From NCBI GenBank assembly GCA_009760855.2, contig WPIO01000308.1:1-64000 (forward strand): 64,000 bases of DNA. Direction: 5' to 3'. Positions 1-9,245 of this stretch are shown piece by piece. The notes beneath the pieces were generated by a model, which saw nothing but the letters and a program-made list of their open reading frames with translations, was not told where the DNA came from and searched no databases. Each line of letters starts with the position of its first letter. The first letter of the stretch is position 1. Origin of the DNA: Cristatella mucedo. Taxonomy: Eukaryota > Bryozoa > Phylactolaemata > Cristatellidae. The position numbers and the translations under genes were made by a program.

Positions 1-2
1 TT

Positions 3-380
3 GTTCTTCAAAGATATGATGAGGTAGTTGCATATAACATTAAAGTTAGATCATGTCTAACTCAGTTAACAAGAGTAAGATATATAATTAAAATCGTAAA
101 CATAGTAGTAGCTTTAGGAGTTACAGTTTCAACAACACATATTCATGCACATCCGGATATAACTAATGTAGTCTCTGTTCTCTCAGCACTAACAGCAATG
201 CTAATGGCAGTTGATGGTGTTTTAGTTGAAATAGATAAAATAAAAAGATTTACTCTCAATTCTAACACCGAATTTATTTCAAAAATAACTGATGCTTTAT
301 CTGATGAAGTAGTTACAAAAGAAGAGTTTGACGATATTACAGCAGAACGTTCACAAAGAGAAACTACTCCTCTTGCTTAA
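3..380 (+). CDS. Partial two-transmembrane hypothetical protein (5' end outside window)
   Basis: The frame is open from the window edge to a TAA at 378-380, about 125 codons. Two hydrophobic stretches are visible, roughly codons 33-50 (IIKIVNIVVALGVTVST) and 60-77 (VVSVLSALTAMLMAVDGVL), followed by a charged C-terminal tail. This suggests a small membrane protein of the viral element; I do not recognise the family. Its 3' end overlaps the 3' end of the convergent integrase by 17 bases. A start at 198 would remove most of the first hydrophobic segment, so the upstream frame is probably coding. Confidence 0.55.
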   Translation, partial: VLQRYDEVVAYNIKVRSCLTQLTRVRYIIKIVNIVVALGVTVSTTHIHAHPDITNVVSVLSALTAMLMAVDGVLVEIDKIKRFTLNSNTEFISKITDALSDEVVTKEEFDDITAERSQRETTPLA

Positions 381-1244
381 TCACTTGCAATTCCTCTCTA
401 ACAAAGCTTCTCTTGACGTCATTTACGAAAAATCTAACCGGTTGTTTTTTCAATACCATTATTCTAACAATAGTATGTTTAGTCAAGCTCCATATCGCAT
501 CTGTAGCTCTTCTTCTTTTTTCATCTTCTCCTTCACCTGGTTCTAGTAAATATCTAACAGTTGTTCCAAGTTCTAATAATTTTTCTTGTTCTTCAACTTT
601 TCTATGATATTTTGGTATACTCAGTTTTACTGATTCTTTTTTATCGCCTTTACAGGTTCTTCACCAATAGATCTTGTAACGCTATTATTTAGATAATCAA
701 TAATCTTTGGTAAATTATAAATCTATTGTTTATTTCTAGTGTAATCTCCATTATTATTGTTTTCTAATTCTTTTTCGTATTGCGCTTTAAATGCTCTTTC
801 TGCTACAGTTCTATTCATTCTTTCAACAAGTGCAACACTCTTTTTACTAGTAGCTTCTATAACTTGTGTTTCATGTCTTTTCATTTCTTTCATGAACTCT
901 CCTTTAAACTCAGTTCCAGGATCTACTGTTATCTTCTTTGGCCATTTCAATAAACTTTTTTCATAAATATCTATAATAGCTTGTGTTACTTCTTTAGAAG
1001 ATTTTGTTTTAAGTGGTCTCGAGTCTTTATATCTGCTAGCAACATCAATAACACTCAAAGCATATTTTTAACCAGAATCATTCGGCATATACAAAATGTC
1101 TGCCTGATGACTTTCATTCGGTTCAACAGTATTAAAGAACCCTTTTGGAATTACTTTCAGCCTCGGCTTGAATATCTGGCTTATATCAGACTCTGGGTTA
1201 AATTTCCCTTCCTTTTTTCTTTCATTTAGAGTTAAAAATGACAT
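364..1244 (-). pseudogene. Retroviral-type (rve) integrase of Polinton, broken
   Basis: The reading starts at ATG 1244 directly after a TATAG element. Core pieces are visible: an ADILYMP segment with the first catalytic Asp, VIDVASRYKDSRPL, the second Asp in TVDPGTEF, and a downstream Glu in VALVERMNR, i.e. a DDE core. A basic C-terminal part with a VRYLLEPGE stretch ends at TAG 364-366. Integrases of this type insert linear viral DNA into the host genome. The copy has an in-frame TAA at about 1069, a frame change near 725 and another near 625, so it is inactive unless these are assembly errors. A related fragment lies at 24.9 kb. Confidence 0.85.
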
Positions 1245-1253
1245 TCTATAGAA
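1244..1253. promoter_or_regulatory. Palindromic bidirectional start-site element TTCTATAGAA
   Basis: The ten bases TTCTATAGAA form a perfect palindrome lying between the start codon of the integrase (minus, ATG at 1244) and that of the cysteine-rich gene (plus, ATG at 1254). Only nine bases separate the two start codons. The same TATAGA(A) element sits next to many other starts in this viral element, so one symmetrical site probably serves both directions. Function is inferred from position and recurrence. Confidence 0.65.
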
Positions 1254-1699
1254 ATGGAAATATTTTGTGATACTTGTTCGACATCATTTAGCGAAATTGA
1301 ATACTTAGAGTCAGGTCATCCAGTTTGCCAAAAGGTTAAACGAAGACCAAAGTTAAAGTATGAAATGCGTTGCGATATCTGCGATTTAGATAACACAGAA
1401 ACAGAATTCGATTGTGGTGTTTTAAGAAATAACAAAATAATTATTTGTGCAGATTGTTATTATGCAAGGAATAAATATTCTAAACAAAGACCTACAAAGA
1501 TATACTGCTTAGCAAAGAAACACTTTAAAAAAATGTGTTCCGAGTTATTCTGTAATCATCATTGTTTAGAACACGAATCAATAAGCATATAGCAAAACTA
1601 TTCCCGCTAGTAAAAGGTAAGCATAAAGCAACAAAATTAAAGGAATTAATTGTTCTAATAGTTCACTTATACTTTTCAGGTACTTATGTAAGAAATTAA
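1254..1699 (+). pseudogene. Cysteine-rich putative zinc-binding protein, frame shift near its 3' end
   Basis: The first 112 codons (1254-1592) contain CDTC, CDIC, CADC and later CNHHC-type pairs, a pattern for one or more zinc ribbons or a treble-clef fold. After about 1590 a second frame stays open to TAA at 1697-1699 with a hydrophobic tail, suggesting the original protein was about 148 residues and has one frame change. Role unknown; a DNA- or protein-binding accessory protein is plausible. It is divergent from integrase over a nine-base spacer. Confidence 0.55.
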
Positions 1700-1768
1700 T
1701 AGATTAACTTTCATATTTCTTAGGTTATCAACATAATAATATTCTATCGGGATTCTTGTAAAGTATGC

Positions 1769-2536
1769 CTAATACTTAAAGTCTGTTCCAGTCGGTGATG
1801 TATTTATAGCACGTATATCTCCTGATACTATTGTCGTATCGCTGCTAGGCTTTAGTTGTATACAGCTAGACGATCCAACAACCATTGCATTTAGTATTAT
1901 TAGTGGAGGACTATTTTTATGTGTCCAAGAGTATGCAGTAGAAATATTAATAATAGAATTCATTGCTCTAGGATTAAATGTAAGTACAACGACTTCTGTT
2001 ATTTTTTTAACTGTTCTATCAACATAGGATTTCGTTGCAGCATCAGAAGAATTAAAAGGTTCAGCAACATTGATTATAGAGTTATTATTTATATTTAAAT
2101 TTGTTGTAGCAGAATAATTCTTCAATAATACATCTCGTTTTAATCCTCCATAAGTAACACAAAAATCATCAGGTAAAACTGTTGGAGTAGTAAGACTAGA
2201 ATTCCAGTATGTAGAAGTAATAGCAAAACTATTCATATTTAAATCTCCAGTCATTGTATCTCCAGATTTCTTTACATAATTAGATACTTGACTAACATTA
2301 ACAGCATCTGTTGAATTAACTCCTGGAGCAAGATTTGTAATTGGTCTATTCTGAAGATTTAAAGAAGTACCACTATTTACAATAAAGTTTGCATCTGCAT
2401 ACGGTTTAGTTACAGCATCACCATCATTCACAGGATCTCTCATATTAATTATTCTATTACCATTTGCATCAAGATCTGATAGAATATAACCATTTATTCT
2501 ACTTACGCACACCTCACAATGATGTCTTCGACTCAT
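1769..2536 (-). CDS. Fibre-like virion protein, intact ORF
   Basis: A 255-codon ORF starts at ATG 2536, preceded directly by ACTATATAG. It opens with MSRRHHCEVC and then has four to five copies of a phage/virus fibre-type unit of the form N-x-I-x-N-h-x-x-P-x-x-x-x-D-A-V-x-x-x-Y (for example RDPVNDGDAVTKPYAD and AEPFNSSDAATKSYVD). The C-terminal about 80 residues are unrelated beta-rich sequence, likely a knob. Three plus-strand relatives occur at 12.3-15.0 kb. Such repeats usually form trimeric shafts on virions; host attachment is an inference. The CxxC N-terminus is not shared with the other copies. Confidence 0.65.
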   Translation of the reverse strand: MSRRHHCEVCVSRINGYILSDLDANGNRIINMRDPVNDGDAVTKPYADANFIVNSGTSLNLQNRPITNLAPGVNSTDAVNVSQVSNYVKKSGDTMTGDLNMNSFAITSTYWNSSLTTPTVLPDDFCVTYGGLKRDVLLKNYSATTNLNINNNSIINVAEPFNSSDAATKSYVDRTVKKITEVVVLTFNPRAMNSIINISTAYSWTHKNSPPLIILNAMVVGSSSCIQLKPSSDTTIVSGDIRAINTSPTGTDFKY

Positions 2537-2786
2537 CTATATAGTTATTAATTACAATTTTCGATCTATCTAGCACTTCTTTAACAATAGGAATTATTCT
2601 AACAAATCTACAAGGATCATCTTCTTCTATCACTTGGATCAAACATATTTTTATATAATACTTTATATCATAACCATTTGCTTTCTTATTGTTAAATCTG
2701 CCATATTTACTTATAATATCAAATTCAAAATCAAAATAATTTTCATCTTTAAGTAATAGCATAAAAATTGGTTCTCTAATTGGCAT
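2514..2786 (-). CDS. Hypothetical ORF, probably 5'-truncated by the adjacent LINE
   Basis: A 90-codon open frame runs from the LINE junction at about 2788 to 2514 and overlaps the fibre start by 23 bases, so the fibre promoter lies inside its 3' end. It encodes an acidic/hydrophobic segment (FDFEFDIISKYGRF, YYIKICLIQVIEEDD). I see no capsid similarity to the interrupted upstream gene and recognise no family. The ATG at 2786 sits almost at the junction, so the natural start may be lost. Confidence 0.4.
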   Translation of the reverse strand: MPIREPIFMLLLKDENYFDFEFDIISKYGRFNNKKANGYDIKYYIKICLIQVIEEDDPCRFVRIIPIVKEVLDRSKIVINNYIDESKTSL

Positions 2787-2788
2787 AT

Positions 2789-3329
2789 CGCAGTTGCCAC
2801 ATTACTCCACTTCTCGCCGACCTGCACTGGTTACCAGTCAAGCAACGGATTGACTTCAAGGTTTTGTCGCTCACTTTTAGGTCTCGTACCACTCGCTTTT
2901 CGGAATCCAAACAGTCTAGAAATACCTCGTACAAACCTTAAATCTTTTGGAGACCGTGCATTTAGCTCGTATGCTCCCACAGCCTGGAACTCCCTCCCGA
3001 CCTGCATCAGAACATCCCCTGACCTGACCACATTTAAAAGAAACTTAAAAACATACCTATTTAGGACAGCATTCAGTGGGTCCTTGTGATTCGTCCTCGA
3101 TGTGCTTATGCATGCTGACACTGTTCATGCTGCCACTAACCACATTTGCATGCTGACCCAGTGCATGTAACCCCTAACCATGTTATTCATTTTGTTTGTT
3201 TTTCAAGCATGATTTTACTTACTATTCTATTGCGTATCACTTTGCAGCAAATGTAAAGCGCCTAGAAAGAGATTAAGTTCTCTGAGGGCGCTTTATCAAG
3301 TGCAATATTATTATTATTATTATTATTAA
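2789..3329 (+). mobile_element. LINE-B insertion (5'-truncated, 3' end with hairpin and ATT tail) in capsid gene
   Basis: This 540-base stretch matches the 3' half of the LINE-B copy at 50.5-51.7 kb, including the end of the reverse transcriptase ORF (SFGDRAFSSYAPTAWNSLP), the hairpin TAAAGCGCC...GGCGCTTTA and an ATT-repeat tail at 3307-3329. Relative to the 51 kb copy it also lacks a block within the ORF. It interrupts the minus-strand major capsid gene, so it is younger than the viral integration. No clear target-site duplication is visible. Confidence 0.85.
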
Positions 3330-4278
3330 TTTTCTTTGCTCTCTCACTTGATACATCTGCAAGCGCTCTTTGAATGCTTTCTTTAGGACTAACACAAGGA
3401 ACCATCAGTCTCATTTTTGACATACTAATTTTGAATGCAGACCAAACTCCTTCTCCATTTGCTGTAACCCCTCCTCTTGATAAAATCGCGTTTGTAGCAT
3501 TAGCAGCTGTACCTGTTGGACCAGTCATAATAGCAACAAAATCACTTCCACCAGTGCGTGTCATTTCAAGTGTGAATGGAATATTATAAAAATTTTTATT
3601 CATATCACCACAAAATCCAGACAGTCTTGCAAATGGAAGTGAAATACTAAAAGTTCCAGGATTATCAGCTAAGATATTTGATAGTCCTCTTTTATATATA
3701 AAACCGTTATTGTTAGCAGTTGCTAAAGATGCGGGAGGACTTAAATATGGATAGCTTTTATCATTTATAGCATTTCCACCATTGCTAGCAGTAGTTGGAT
3801 AAAAATCTTCAATTGAGCTTGCCTCATCTTTTTTCCATCCAGTTGCAGGTCCTTCTGTTCGGTTGTAATCATTTGGATAAGTGAGATAACCCATAAGAGT
3901 TGAGACACTTCCAGGGCCTTCTTTCAATGAATAGCTTTCTATCTCCTCAGCACCAAGTCTAATTCTCATCGAGCTAAACATCCATGCTCCAGCATTGTTA
4001 ACAAGAGCAGCAGCAAGGTTTTTATTAGGTGCATTATAGGTACCATTAGCAGCTGTCTGGACTCTTAGTTGACCTTCAAGCAATAGATAAGCATCAGATA
4101 AAACATAGCATAGTTGTTGTTCTCCAGAAACAGTGAATGTAACTAGTTTATTTGCAATATCATCTGTCTCATTTCCATTACTCTGATAAAACTCTCTGTA
4201 TTGATAATCTTTAATTTTATAATTAGGAAAACTAGGATCTCCCAATTCGAGTATAGTATCAATCGGTGCACTTGCCAT
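3330..4278 (-). pseudogene. Major capsid protein (double jelly-roll type), 3'-truncated by LINE
   Basis: About 316 codons run from ATG 4278, preceded by TTATATAGCGAAGAA. The pattern of a beta-rich N-terminal half, a conserved LSGFCGDMNKNFY block (about residue 215) and a MRLMVPCVSP block (about 290) resembles the Polinton/adintovirus major capsid protein family, which normally continues with a second jelly roll of similar size. Here the gene stops in the ATT tail of the LINE at 3330, and no capsid C-terminus is visible on the other side, so the insertion was accompanied by loss of the 3' part. Family assignment rests on recognition by eye. Confidence 0.6.
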
Positions 4279-4305
4279 TTCTTCGCTATATAAAAAAGTA
4301 AAAAT

Positions 4306-4900
4306 TTATTTCTTATTCTGAATGTATAAACCAGCGCCAATTTTTTTCATATATCCGCCATACCCATCAGGCCTAGGCATTATAGCAGGAACAGCAGATT
4401 TCTCTTTTATAACTCTTTCTATTTATTTGTATGCCTTAGGATCATTTTTTTAACGTTTCTGAATAATCTTCAGTTTCAGAATCTTCCATCTTTGCCTTGT
4501 ATTTCTTTTTGCTTTTTGGTTTAAGTTTATCAAGCATTGCTCGTTTTATCTCAAGATCCATCTCTTTCATCTTTCTATCATAATCTTCTTCTTTTTTACG
4601 TTTCTCCAACTCATACTCAAGTTCTTTCTTTCTTCTTTCTTCATCAAGTTTGTCATCGAGTTCTCTTCGTTTATTAGCATATTCCTGGTCAATCTTTTCT
4701 TTCTTTGTCTGCAACTCAGTTAATTTTCTTGCCTGATGCATTTCAATTCCTTTGTTGGCAATATTCATACTAAGCCCAGTAAGTCCAGTAAGCACAGGAG
4801 CTGCTTTTCCAACACCATCAATAATCTTATCAAGTACGCCAGAACCATGATATTTTCCACCAGTTATCCTTCCATGACCAATTCTAGCATAGCTACCCAT
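4306..4900 (-). pseudogene. Glycine-rich/coiled-coil putative virion protein, broken
   Basis: From ATG 4900, 152 codons encode a glycine-rich hydrophobic N-terminus (GSGVLDKIIDGVGKAAPVL) and a long charged coiled coil rich in Lys/Glu (about residues 60-135). After the stop at 4442 another frame carries a short glycine/tyrosine-rich tail (MPRPDGYGGYMKK) ending at TAA 4306-4308, with a further TAA between. The natural product was probably longer and the gene is broken at a poly-A run. Core or internal virion protein is a guess from composition and its place between capsid genes. Confidence 0.45.
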
Positions 4901-4960
4901 CCCATATTATTTAGAAATTTCTATTGTTGCTATAACATCTGTAATAGTATTTATTGCATT

Positions 4961-5758
4961 TTAATTTTGATCTGTTAAGTTAATTTTAAGACTGCTAACA
5001 CCATCAATGTCTCCTCGAGTTGGCAAGAATAAGATATTTGGAATGTGCACGTCAACCTTTTCTCCTGGATTAATATCATTAATATCAATCAAATATAAAG
5101 ATGAAGATTGTTCTAAAAATCCTTTTTTATATTCAACATAGTTCTTACTAGGATCTACCAAATCACAATCAATACTTACCCATTTTACTCCAGAATTATC
5201 AGGAAGTTGCATTTTATTCCAAGCCTTATAAGTTCCAGAGAAATACATTGCTTTTTCTACAGCTTCATATGGAGTCCCACCAACCATCGCAGCATCAAAT
5301 GAGCCTTGCAAATTTGAACTAAATCCTAAAGTGTCTCCAATAGAGTTGATTATTCCAGAATTTGTTCCTAGTAGCACAAGATAGTCTTGACCAACTTGCA
5401 TAATTATTTTATCATCAGTATCTACACTAAATTTTATGCCATTTGTTGCTGGTCTACCTGTTGGATTTAAAAATGCTTTTGCTGCTAGTAAAGCATTATT
5501 TAGGTAAGTGACAAGTTTTGAACTATCGTAGTATCCTTCTGGGACTGCAATAGAATAATTGCTAGGGTTAGTTATATTTGCTCTATACCAAAGCATATCG
5601 TTTACTCCAGTAGTAATATTTGATATTACTCTGTTTGTATACATAAACTCAACTCTACGCAATCCTACTTTGTTATAACCAGAATCTGATCCAAGCATTA
5701 ACGGAGGAACAAGAGTTTTTGAATCTGAACTGGTAGTTCCAGTTATTTTTATTGACAT
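4961..5758 (-). CDS. Putative virion structural protein, intact, paralogous to next gene
   Basis: About 265 codons, start chosen at ATG 5758 (MSIKITG) rather than 5776 because the spacing to the ATA-rich element fits the other genes. A VPEGYYDSSKLVTYLNNAL block (around residue 75) followed by beta strands and LGFSS is shared in pattern with the adjacent gene (IPPGIY, PLLGFTG). Such P-x-G-x-Y plus LGF layouts are seen in minor structural proteins of small dsDNA viruses; penton or spike role is inference. Confidence 0.5.
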   Translation of the reverse strand: MSIKITGTTSSDSKTLVPPLMLGSDSGYNKVGLRRVEFMYTNRVISNITTGVNDMLWYRANITNPSNYSIAVPEGYYDSSKLVTYLNNALLAAKAFLNPTGRPATNGIKFSVDTDDKIIMQVGQDYLVLLGTNSGIINSIGDTLGFSSNLQGSFDAAMVGGTPYEAVEKAMYFSGTYKAWNKMQLPDNSGVKWVSIDCDLVDPSKNYVEYKKGFLEQSSSLYLIDINDINPGEKVDVHIPNILFLPTRGDIDGVSSLKINLTDQN

Positions 5759-5765
5759 TCTTATG

Positions 5766-6641
5766 TTATATTTCAATAATTTCTATGACAACAGTAATTT
5801 GTTGAGAACCAAAATCTAAGACTTTCAAATTTTGATCTGTAATAGTAATCAATGTATCAGAAATAGAATCACCAACAAGATTGTGATATTCAAGAGTATT
5901 CGGCTCATATACCATTTGTTCCCAAGGATAAAAATTATAAGCAAAACTTCTTAGAGCCTGTGTTTCGATATTATTTATATAACTTGTTCCACTCGCAACC
6001 AAATTACAGTTTATAAGAATCAAGTTTAAGTCAGAAGCAAAAACTTTATTCTCTGAGATAATTTTCTCTCCAGGATCTACAACTACTTGGGTAAACTGTT
6101 TTCCAGGAGCTGCACTATATGTATCTAATGGAAGTGTCTTGTCTGTTGTATAAACAGTTCCAGTAAATCCAAGTAATGGAGCTATGGTAGATTTAACAGC
6201 AACAAATGTAAAACCAGCAGGCATAGTAATCCAAGAATTAGAAGTAGCAGTATCAATACCTAAAAAAACTTATCACTTCCAGATAATAAAACCAACAGAA
6301 TTATTTATTGTATCAGCAATCCCAATATTTACATCATCAGATACAGCAGCATATATACCAGGTGGTATTCTTACTATTTGATCAGGTCCACCTGTAATCC
6401 TGTAAACAAAAGTATTATTTGCAGATGTAATGTTTTTAATAGAGTTAGTTCCGAAAAACTTTTTGAAGCATACCTTAAACCTTTTATTCTTAAGTTTAAT
6501 TGGGTTATTGATGTTTACTCTAATAGGATTAGTAGTTCCACTTATATTAAAAATATACCCCTCTTTACCTGCAACGGTATCTTTTTTGATTGACTCACCA
6601 TTTTTTAGAATATCCTTAGCTACACCAAGAAGATCAGACAT
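5766..6641 (-). pseudogene. Putative virion structural protein, one frame change
   Basis: Starts at ATG 6641 directly after GATATATAGAAA. The first frame (to 6273) contains KVCFKKFFGTNSI and IPPGIYAAVSDDVNIGI. Another frame, open from about 6290 through 6224 to TAA at 5766, carries PLLGFTGTVYTTDKT and a C-terminal beta-rich domain. The two frames overlap near 6290 and together give about 290 residues, so this is one gene with one frame change. It resembles the downstream neighbour in the order of its P-x-G-x-Y and LGF blocks, suggesting old tandem duplication. Confidence 0.5.
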
Positions 6642-6644
6642 TTT

Positions 6645-7157
6645 CTATATATCATATAAAAGTTTATTAATCTTAGCAATGTATGACTTTGGTACTTTTC
6701 TAGATTTTGCAACGTAATCAACAGCAGCACTAATAGAATTTACTACTCCAGTATTTCCAGCAGCAAGTTCACCAATCCACAATTCTATCTTGTTAAATAC
6801 TTCTGAATCATTCTTTACAACTAATGGAATTACTTCAATGCCGCTACCAACTTTTTGTTTTAAATAATCTAAAACCTTTTGTTCTTTTATACTTCTTTTT
6901 TTCTTTCTGTCTAGCTCTGTCATAACACTGGTAAGATTCTCTTCACTAAGATTCTGCACAGTCTTTTTTACTTGTTTATTTATTCCACCAGTTTTCTTTG
7001 CTACGATAATATCAAGTAAATCTTTCTTTACAACTGTTGACATATATGCTTTTTTTATTGCTTCAACCTGTTTACCATCAAGTTTATTATAATAACCAAT
7101 TGCAAATTCTAATATATCATGAGCAGTCTGGCCTAGTTCTTGTTCAGGAGTATCCAT
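6645..7157 (-). CDS. Hypothetical helical protein, intact
   Basis: A 170-codon ORF (MDTPEQELGQ...) rich in Lys, Glu and Val, mostly predicted helix by composition, with a Gly-rich turn near residue 125. It ends four bases before the next gene's ATG at 6641. I do not recognise it. Position inside the minus-strand structural cluster suggests a virion or assembly role. Confidence 0.5.
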   Translation of the reverse strand: MDTPEQELGQTAHDILEFAIGYYNKLDGKQVEAIKKAYMSTVVKKDLLDIIVAKKTGGINKQVKKTVQNLSEENLTSVMTELDRKKKRSIKEQKVLDYLKQKVGSGIEVIPLVVKNDSEVFNKIELWIGELAAGNTGVVNSISAAVDYVAKSRKVPKSYIAKINKLLYDI

Positions 7158-7178
7158 TTTTTCATTAAAAAGCTTATG

Positions 7179-7834
7179 TCAAAGTTTATATAGTTTTAAA
7201 TCTTTATTAGTACAATCAATCTCATTTATTATTCTTGGTACGTAACTTGGGATATATCCGTTTTTTTCATTAAGTAATTTAATTAGTTCAGCTTTATCAA
7301 AATCTTGTATTTGAGTTTTCTTAGGAGTGCCAGTAGTTGGATTTATGTTTAACTCCTCAGCTAAACCTTTTTGAGCAGTATCAATAGCTTCTCGTATTTC
7401 TGGATTTGCTGCATATGCCTTTGCTTGATTTGCTATAGTAATAGCTTTTTTATGCTTTCCTTCACTAACAGCTGTTCTTGCTTTTTGAATAGTACTAGAT
7501 ATGTCTGGTTTTTGTTTGTAGCCCAAAACTTTCTGCAGTTGTTCTTTGTTTTCTATTTGTAAAGCAAGTTTAGGTCTAATTCTTTTAAGTTTCTCAACAA
7601 AAACTTTACCTGAGTTATCAGTAGATCTCTCTAATGCTTGCTCGTTTAATCTATGCTCAGCAGCATCTCTTATAGCAATTTCTGATTCTATTCTTTGTAT
7701 CTCACTGGAGTTTTCTAGAATATTTGCATCTCTTAGATCTTGCAGGTTTTGCAGTTTAGTTTCATAATCTAATGCCTCTTGAACACTTCCTTTGTAAGGT
7801 TTTTACCACTCGAGTACATTTTTCCATTAAACAT
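7179..7834 (-). pseudogene. Helical hypothetical protein, one frame change near its start
   Basis: The ATG at 7834 follows GATATAGTAAA, like other starts here. After about ten codons the frame changes at an A-run (about 7802), and the new frame stays open to TAA near 7179: about 205 residues of Gln/Glu/Lys-rich helices (EALDYETKLQNLQDLRDAN). The ATPase stop lies only 14 bases upstream. Family unknown. Confidence 0.45.
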
Positions 7835-7847
7835 TTTACTATATCTA

Positions 7848-8517
7848 TTAAGAATTAAAAAATGTCATTTTTTGCTTTCCTTCTGAATCAACAGACCAAA
7901 ATCTGCCTTCTGACTCAGTCTTTGTTAGGTCTATTACGCAATAACCAAAACGGTTTCTAGTACAAGAGTTAACCCATTGTCTAAATTGCTTCTTATCAAT
8001 ATCTCCAACATATGCATCACGAATATACTCAATGTCAGTTGTGTTTTGCTTAAAGATTACTATTAAATTTACATTATTTCTAATTTCTCTCCTAGGTATA
8101 TTCGTAAAGCCTTGAGCAAGATAGAAAATGTTTAAACCTTTATGTCTTCTCGTGTGAAATAGTCTAATATCTTTGTGTGATCCTCAGTCATTAAATCATC
8201 AAGTACAACAACATTCTTGCAGTTCTTATACGAGTCTACTTCTGGCATAGCATCAATTCCGTTAATCCAAGAATAAGCCTTATTTTCTTTTGTCATTGAC
8301 ATAAGTCTACGATACAACTTTGATCTAAACTTGAAGCAATAACTGTACAACAATCATAATTAACCATTCCATAAAATATCCAATTCATTATAAGTTGAAA
8401 TTTACCTGAACCACTTGGACCTAAAACTAAAGCTCTTATCGGAACATTCGGTAAAGGTTCTTCATGCCCAGTATCTACATCTTGTCCGAAATTAAACGCT
8501 CTTACTCGAAGAGACAT
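7848..8517 (-). pseudogene. Genome-packaging ATPase (FtsK/HerA type), broken
   Basis: Starts at ATG 8517 after GTATAGGAA. Walker A GPSGSGK is at 8401-8421, and a Walker B-like VVVLDDL at 8192-8212. A downstream frame carries GLNIFYLAQGF and an Arg-rich segment typical of the sensor/arginine-finger region, then runs to TAA at 7848. This is the layout of the small A32-like packaging ATPases of Polintons. Three frames are used, with changes near 8330 and 8150, so the copy is disrupted. It lies upstream of the structural cluster in the same direction. Confidence 0.85.
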
Positions 8518-8553
8518 TTCCTATACAAAAAAAGTTTTTATATTATAGAAATG
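8515..8553. promoter_or_regulatory. Divergent start region of ATPase and zinc-ribbon/protease
   Basis: Thirty-three bases separate ATG 8517 (minus) and ATG 8551 (plus). Each start has its own element: GTATAGGAA before the ATPase and ATTATAGAA before the zinc-ribbon gene. The middle is poly-A/T. Confidence 0.55.
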
Positions 8554-8859
8554 GAAATTTACTGCTTGAAATGTAAGAAGCCAACAGACAGCATTCACGA
8601 GGAATACATCGAGATTGATAGTACAAAAGGTCTTAGAGGAATGATTAAAGCAATTTGTGTGATTTGTGAAAGTAAAAAGTCAAAGTTTGTTAAGTTAAGA
8701 AGTGTTGGTGGTGGAGTTCTATCTCATGGTAAAAAGTTAGGTACTGGAGTTCTATCTCACGGGGAAAAGTTTGGTGGTGATATGAGTAAAGAACAAATAC
8801 TTTCTGAACTGAGAACTATCAACAATTTAAAAAAAATTAAAAAGTACACAACTAACTGA
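8551..8859 (+). CDS. Zinc-ribbon protein, likely N-terminal part of a fusion with the protease
   Basis: ATG 8551 follows ATTATAGAA. Residues 1-40 hold CLKC and CVIC, a four-cysteine ribbon, followed by a basic KKSKFVKLR stretch and two copies of a VLSHGxKxG unit (residues 56-74). The ORF ends at 8859, but its last 15 codons pass an eight-A run after which the protease frame (open from 8831) carries on. The protease has no ATG of its own before its first conserved block, so zinc ribbon and protease may form one gene. An internal ATG at 8782 could give a protease-only product. Confidence 0.6.
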   Translation: MEIYCLKCKKPTDSIHEEYIEIDSTKGLRGMIKAICVICESKKSKFVKLRSVGGGVLSHGKKLGTGVLSHGEKFGGDMSKEQILSELRTINNLKKIKKYTTN

Positions 8860-9217
8860 TTTTGAAATAAATCACTATGTGAAAGAATTAGATATACAAA
8901 ATTTCAGAGGTGTATTTGCAAGAGATGAATTAAGTTCTCCAGAACAGAGTGAGTGCCTCATTTGCAATACTGGTAAATCAGATCTAGCAATATATCACTG
9001 GGTAGCTCTTAAAAAAATTGGAGATCGATGTTTTTACTTTGACTCATTCGGTGCTCCTCCAATGCCAGAAGTGATTAATTATTTCGGTGTTACACTAAGT
9101 TTTCAGACGTTTCAACTGCAAAAGTTTAATCAAACGGATTGTGGAATGAGGTGCTTAATCTTTCTTAAATTAATGGAATTTTTTGATTTTGGTACAGTCA
9201 TGGGATTATTAATTTGA
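8831..9217 (+). pseudogene. Adenain-like (C5/Ulp1-type) cysteine protease, catalytic part
   Basis: The frame is open from 8831 to TGA at 9217 and begins with LTDFEINHY, then FRGVFARDELSSPEQSE. Catalytic residues are all visible: His in YHWVAL (about 9000), Asp in YFDSFG (about 9041), the oxyanion Gln and nucleophile Cys in QTDCGMRCL (about 9131-9142). This family matures capsid proteins of Polintons and adenoviruses. The upstream start is in another frame (see the zinc-ribbon entry), hence the broken status; the domain itself is intact. Confidence 0.85.
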
Positions 9218-9245
9218 ATTAAATAAAATATTTCTACTATATAGA

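Noticed and set aside
3262-3329. Poly-Asn C-terminus of the capsid ORF
   Set aside because: The Asn run is the reverse reading of the LINE-B ATT tail, not capsid sequence.
8821-8860. TTTAAAA slippery site as a programmed -1 frameshift between zinc ribbon and protease
   Set aside because: The heptamer is in the right phase for a -1 shift, but -1 meets TAA at once; the protease frame is +1. I treat it as an indel or sequencing error at the A-run.
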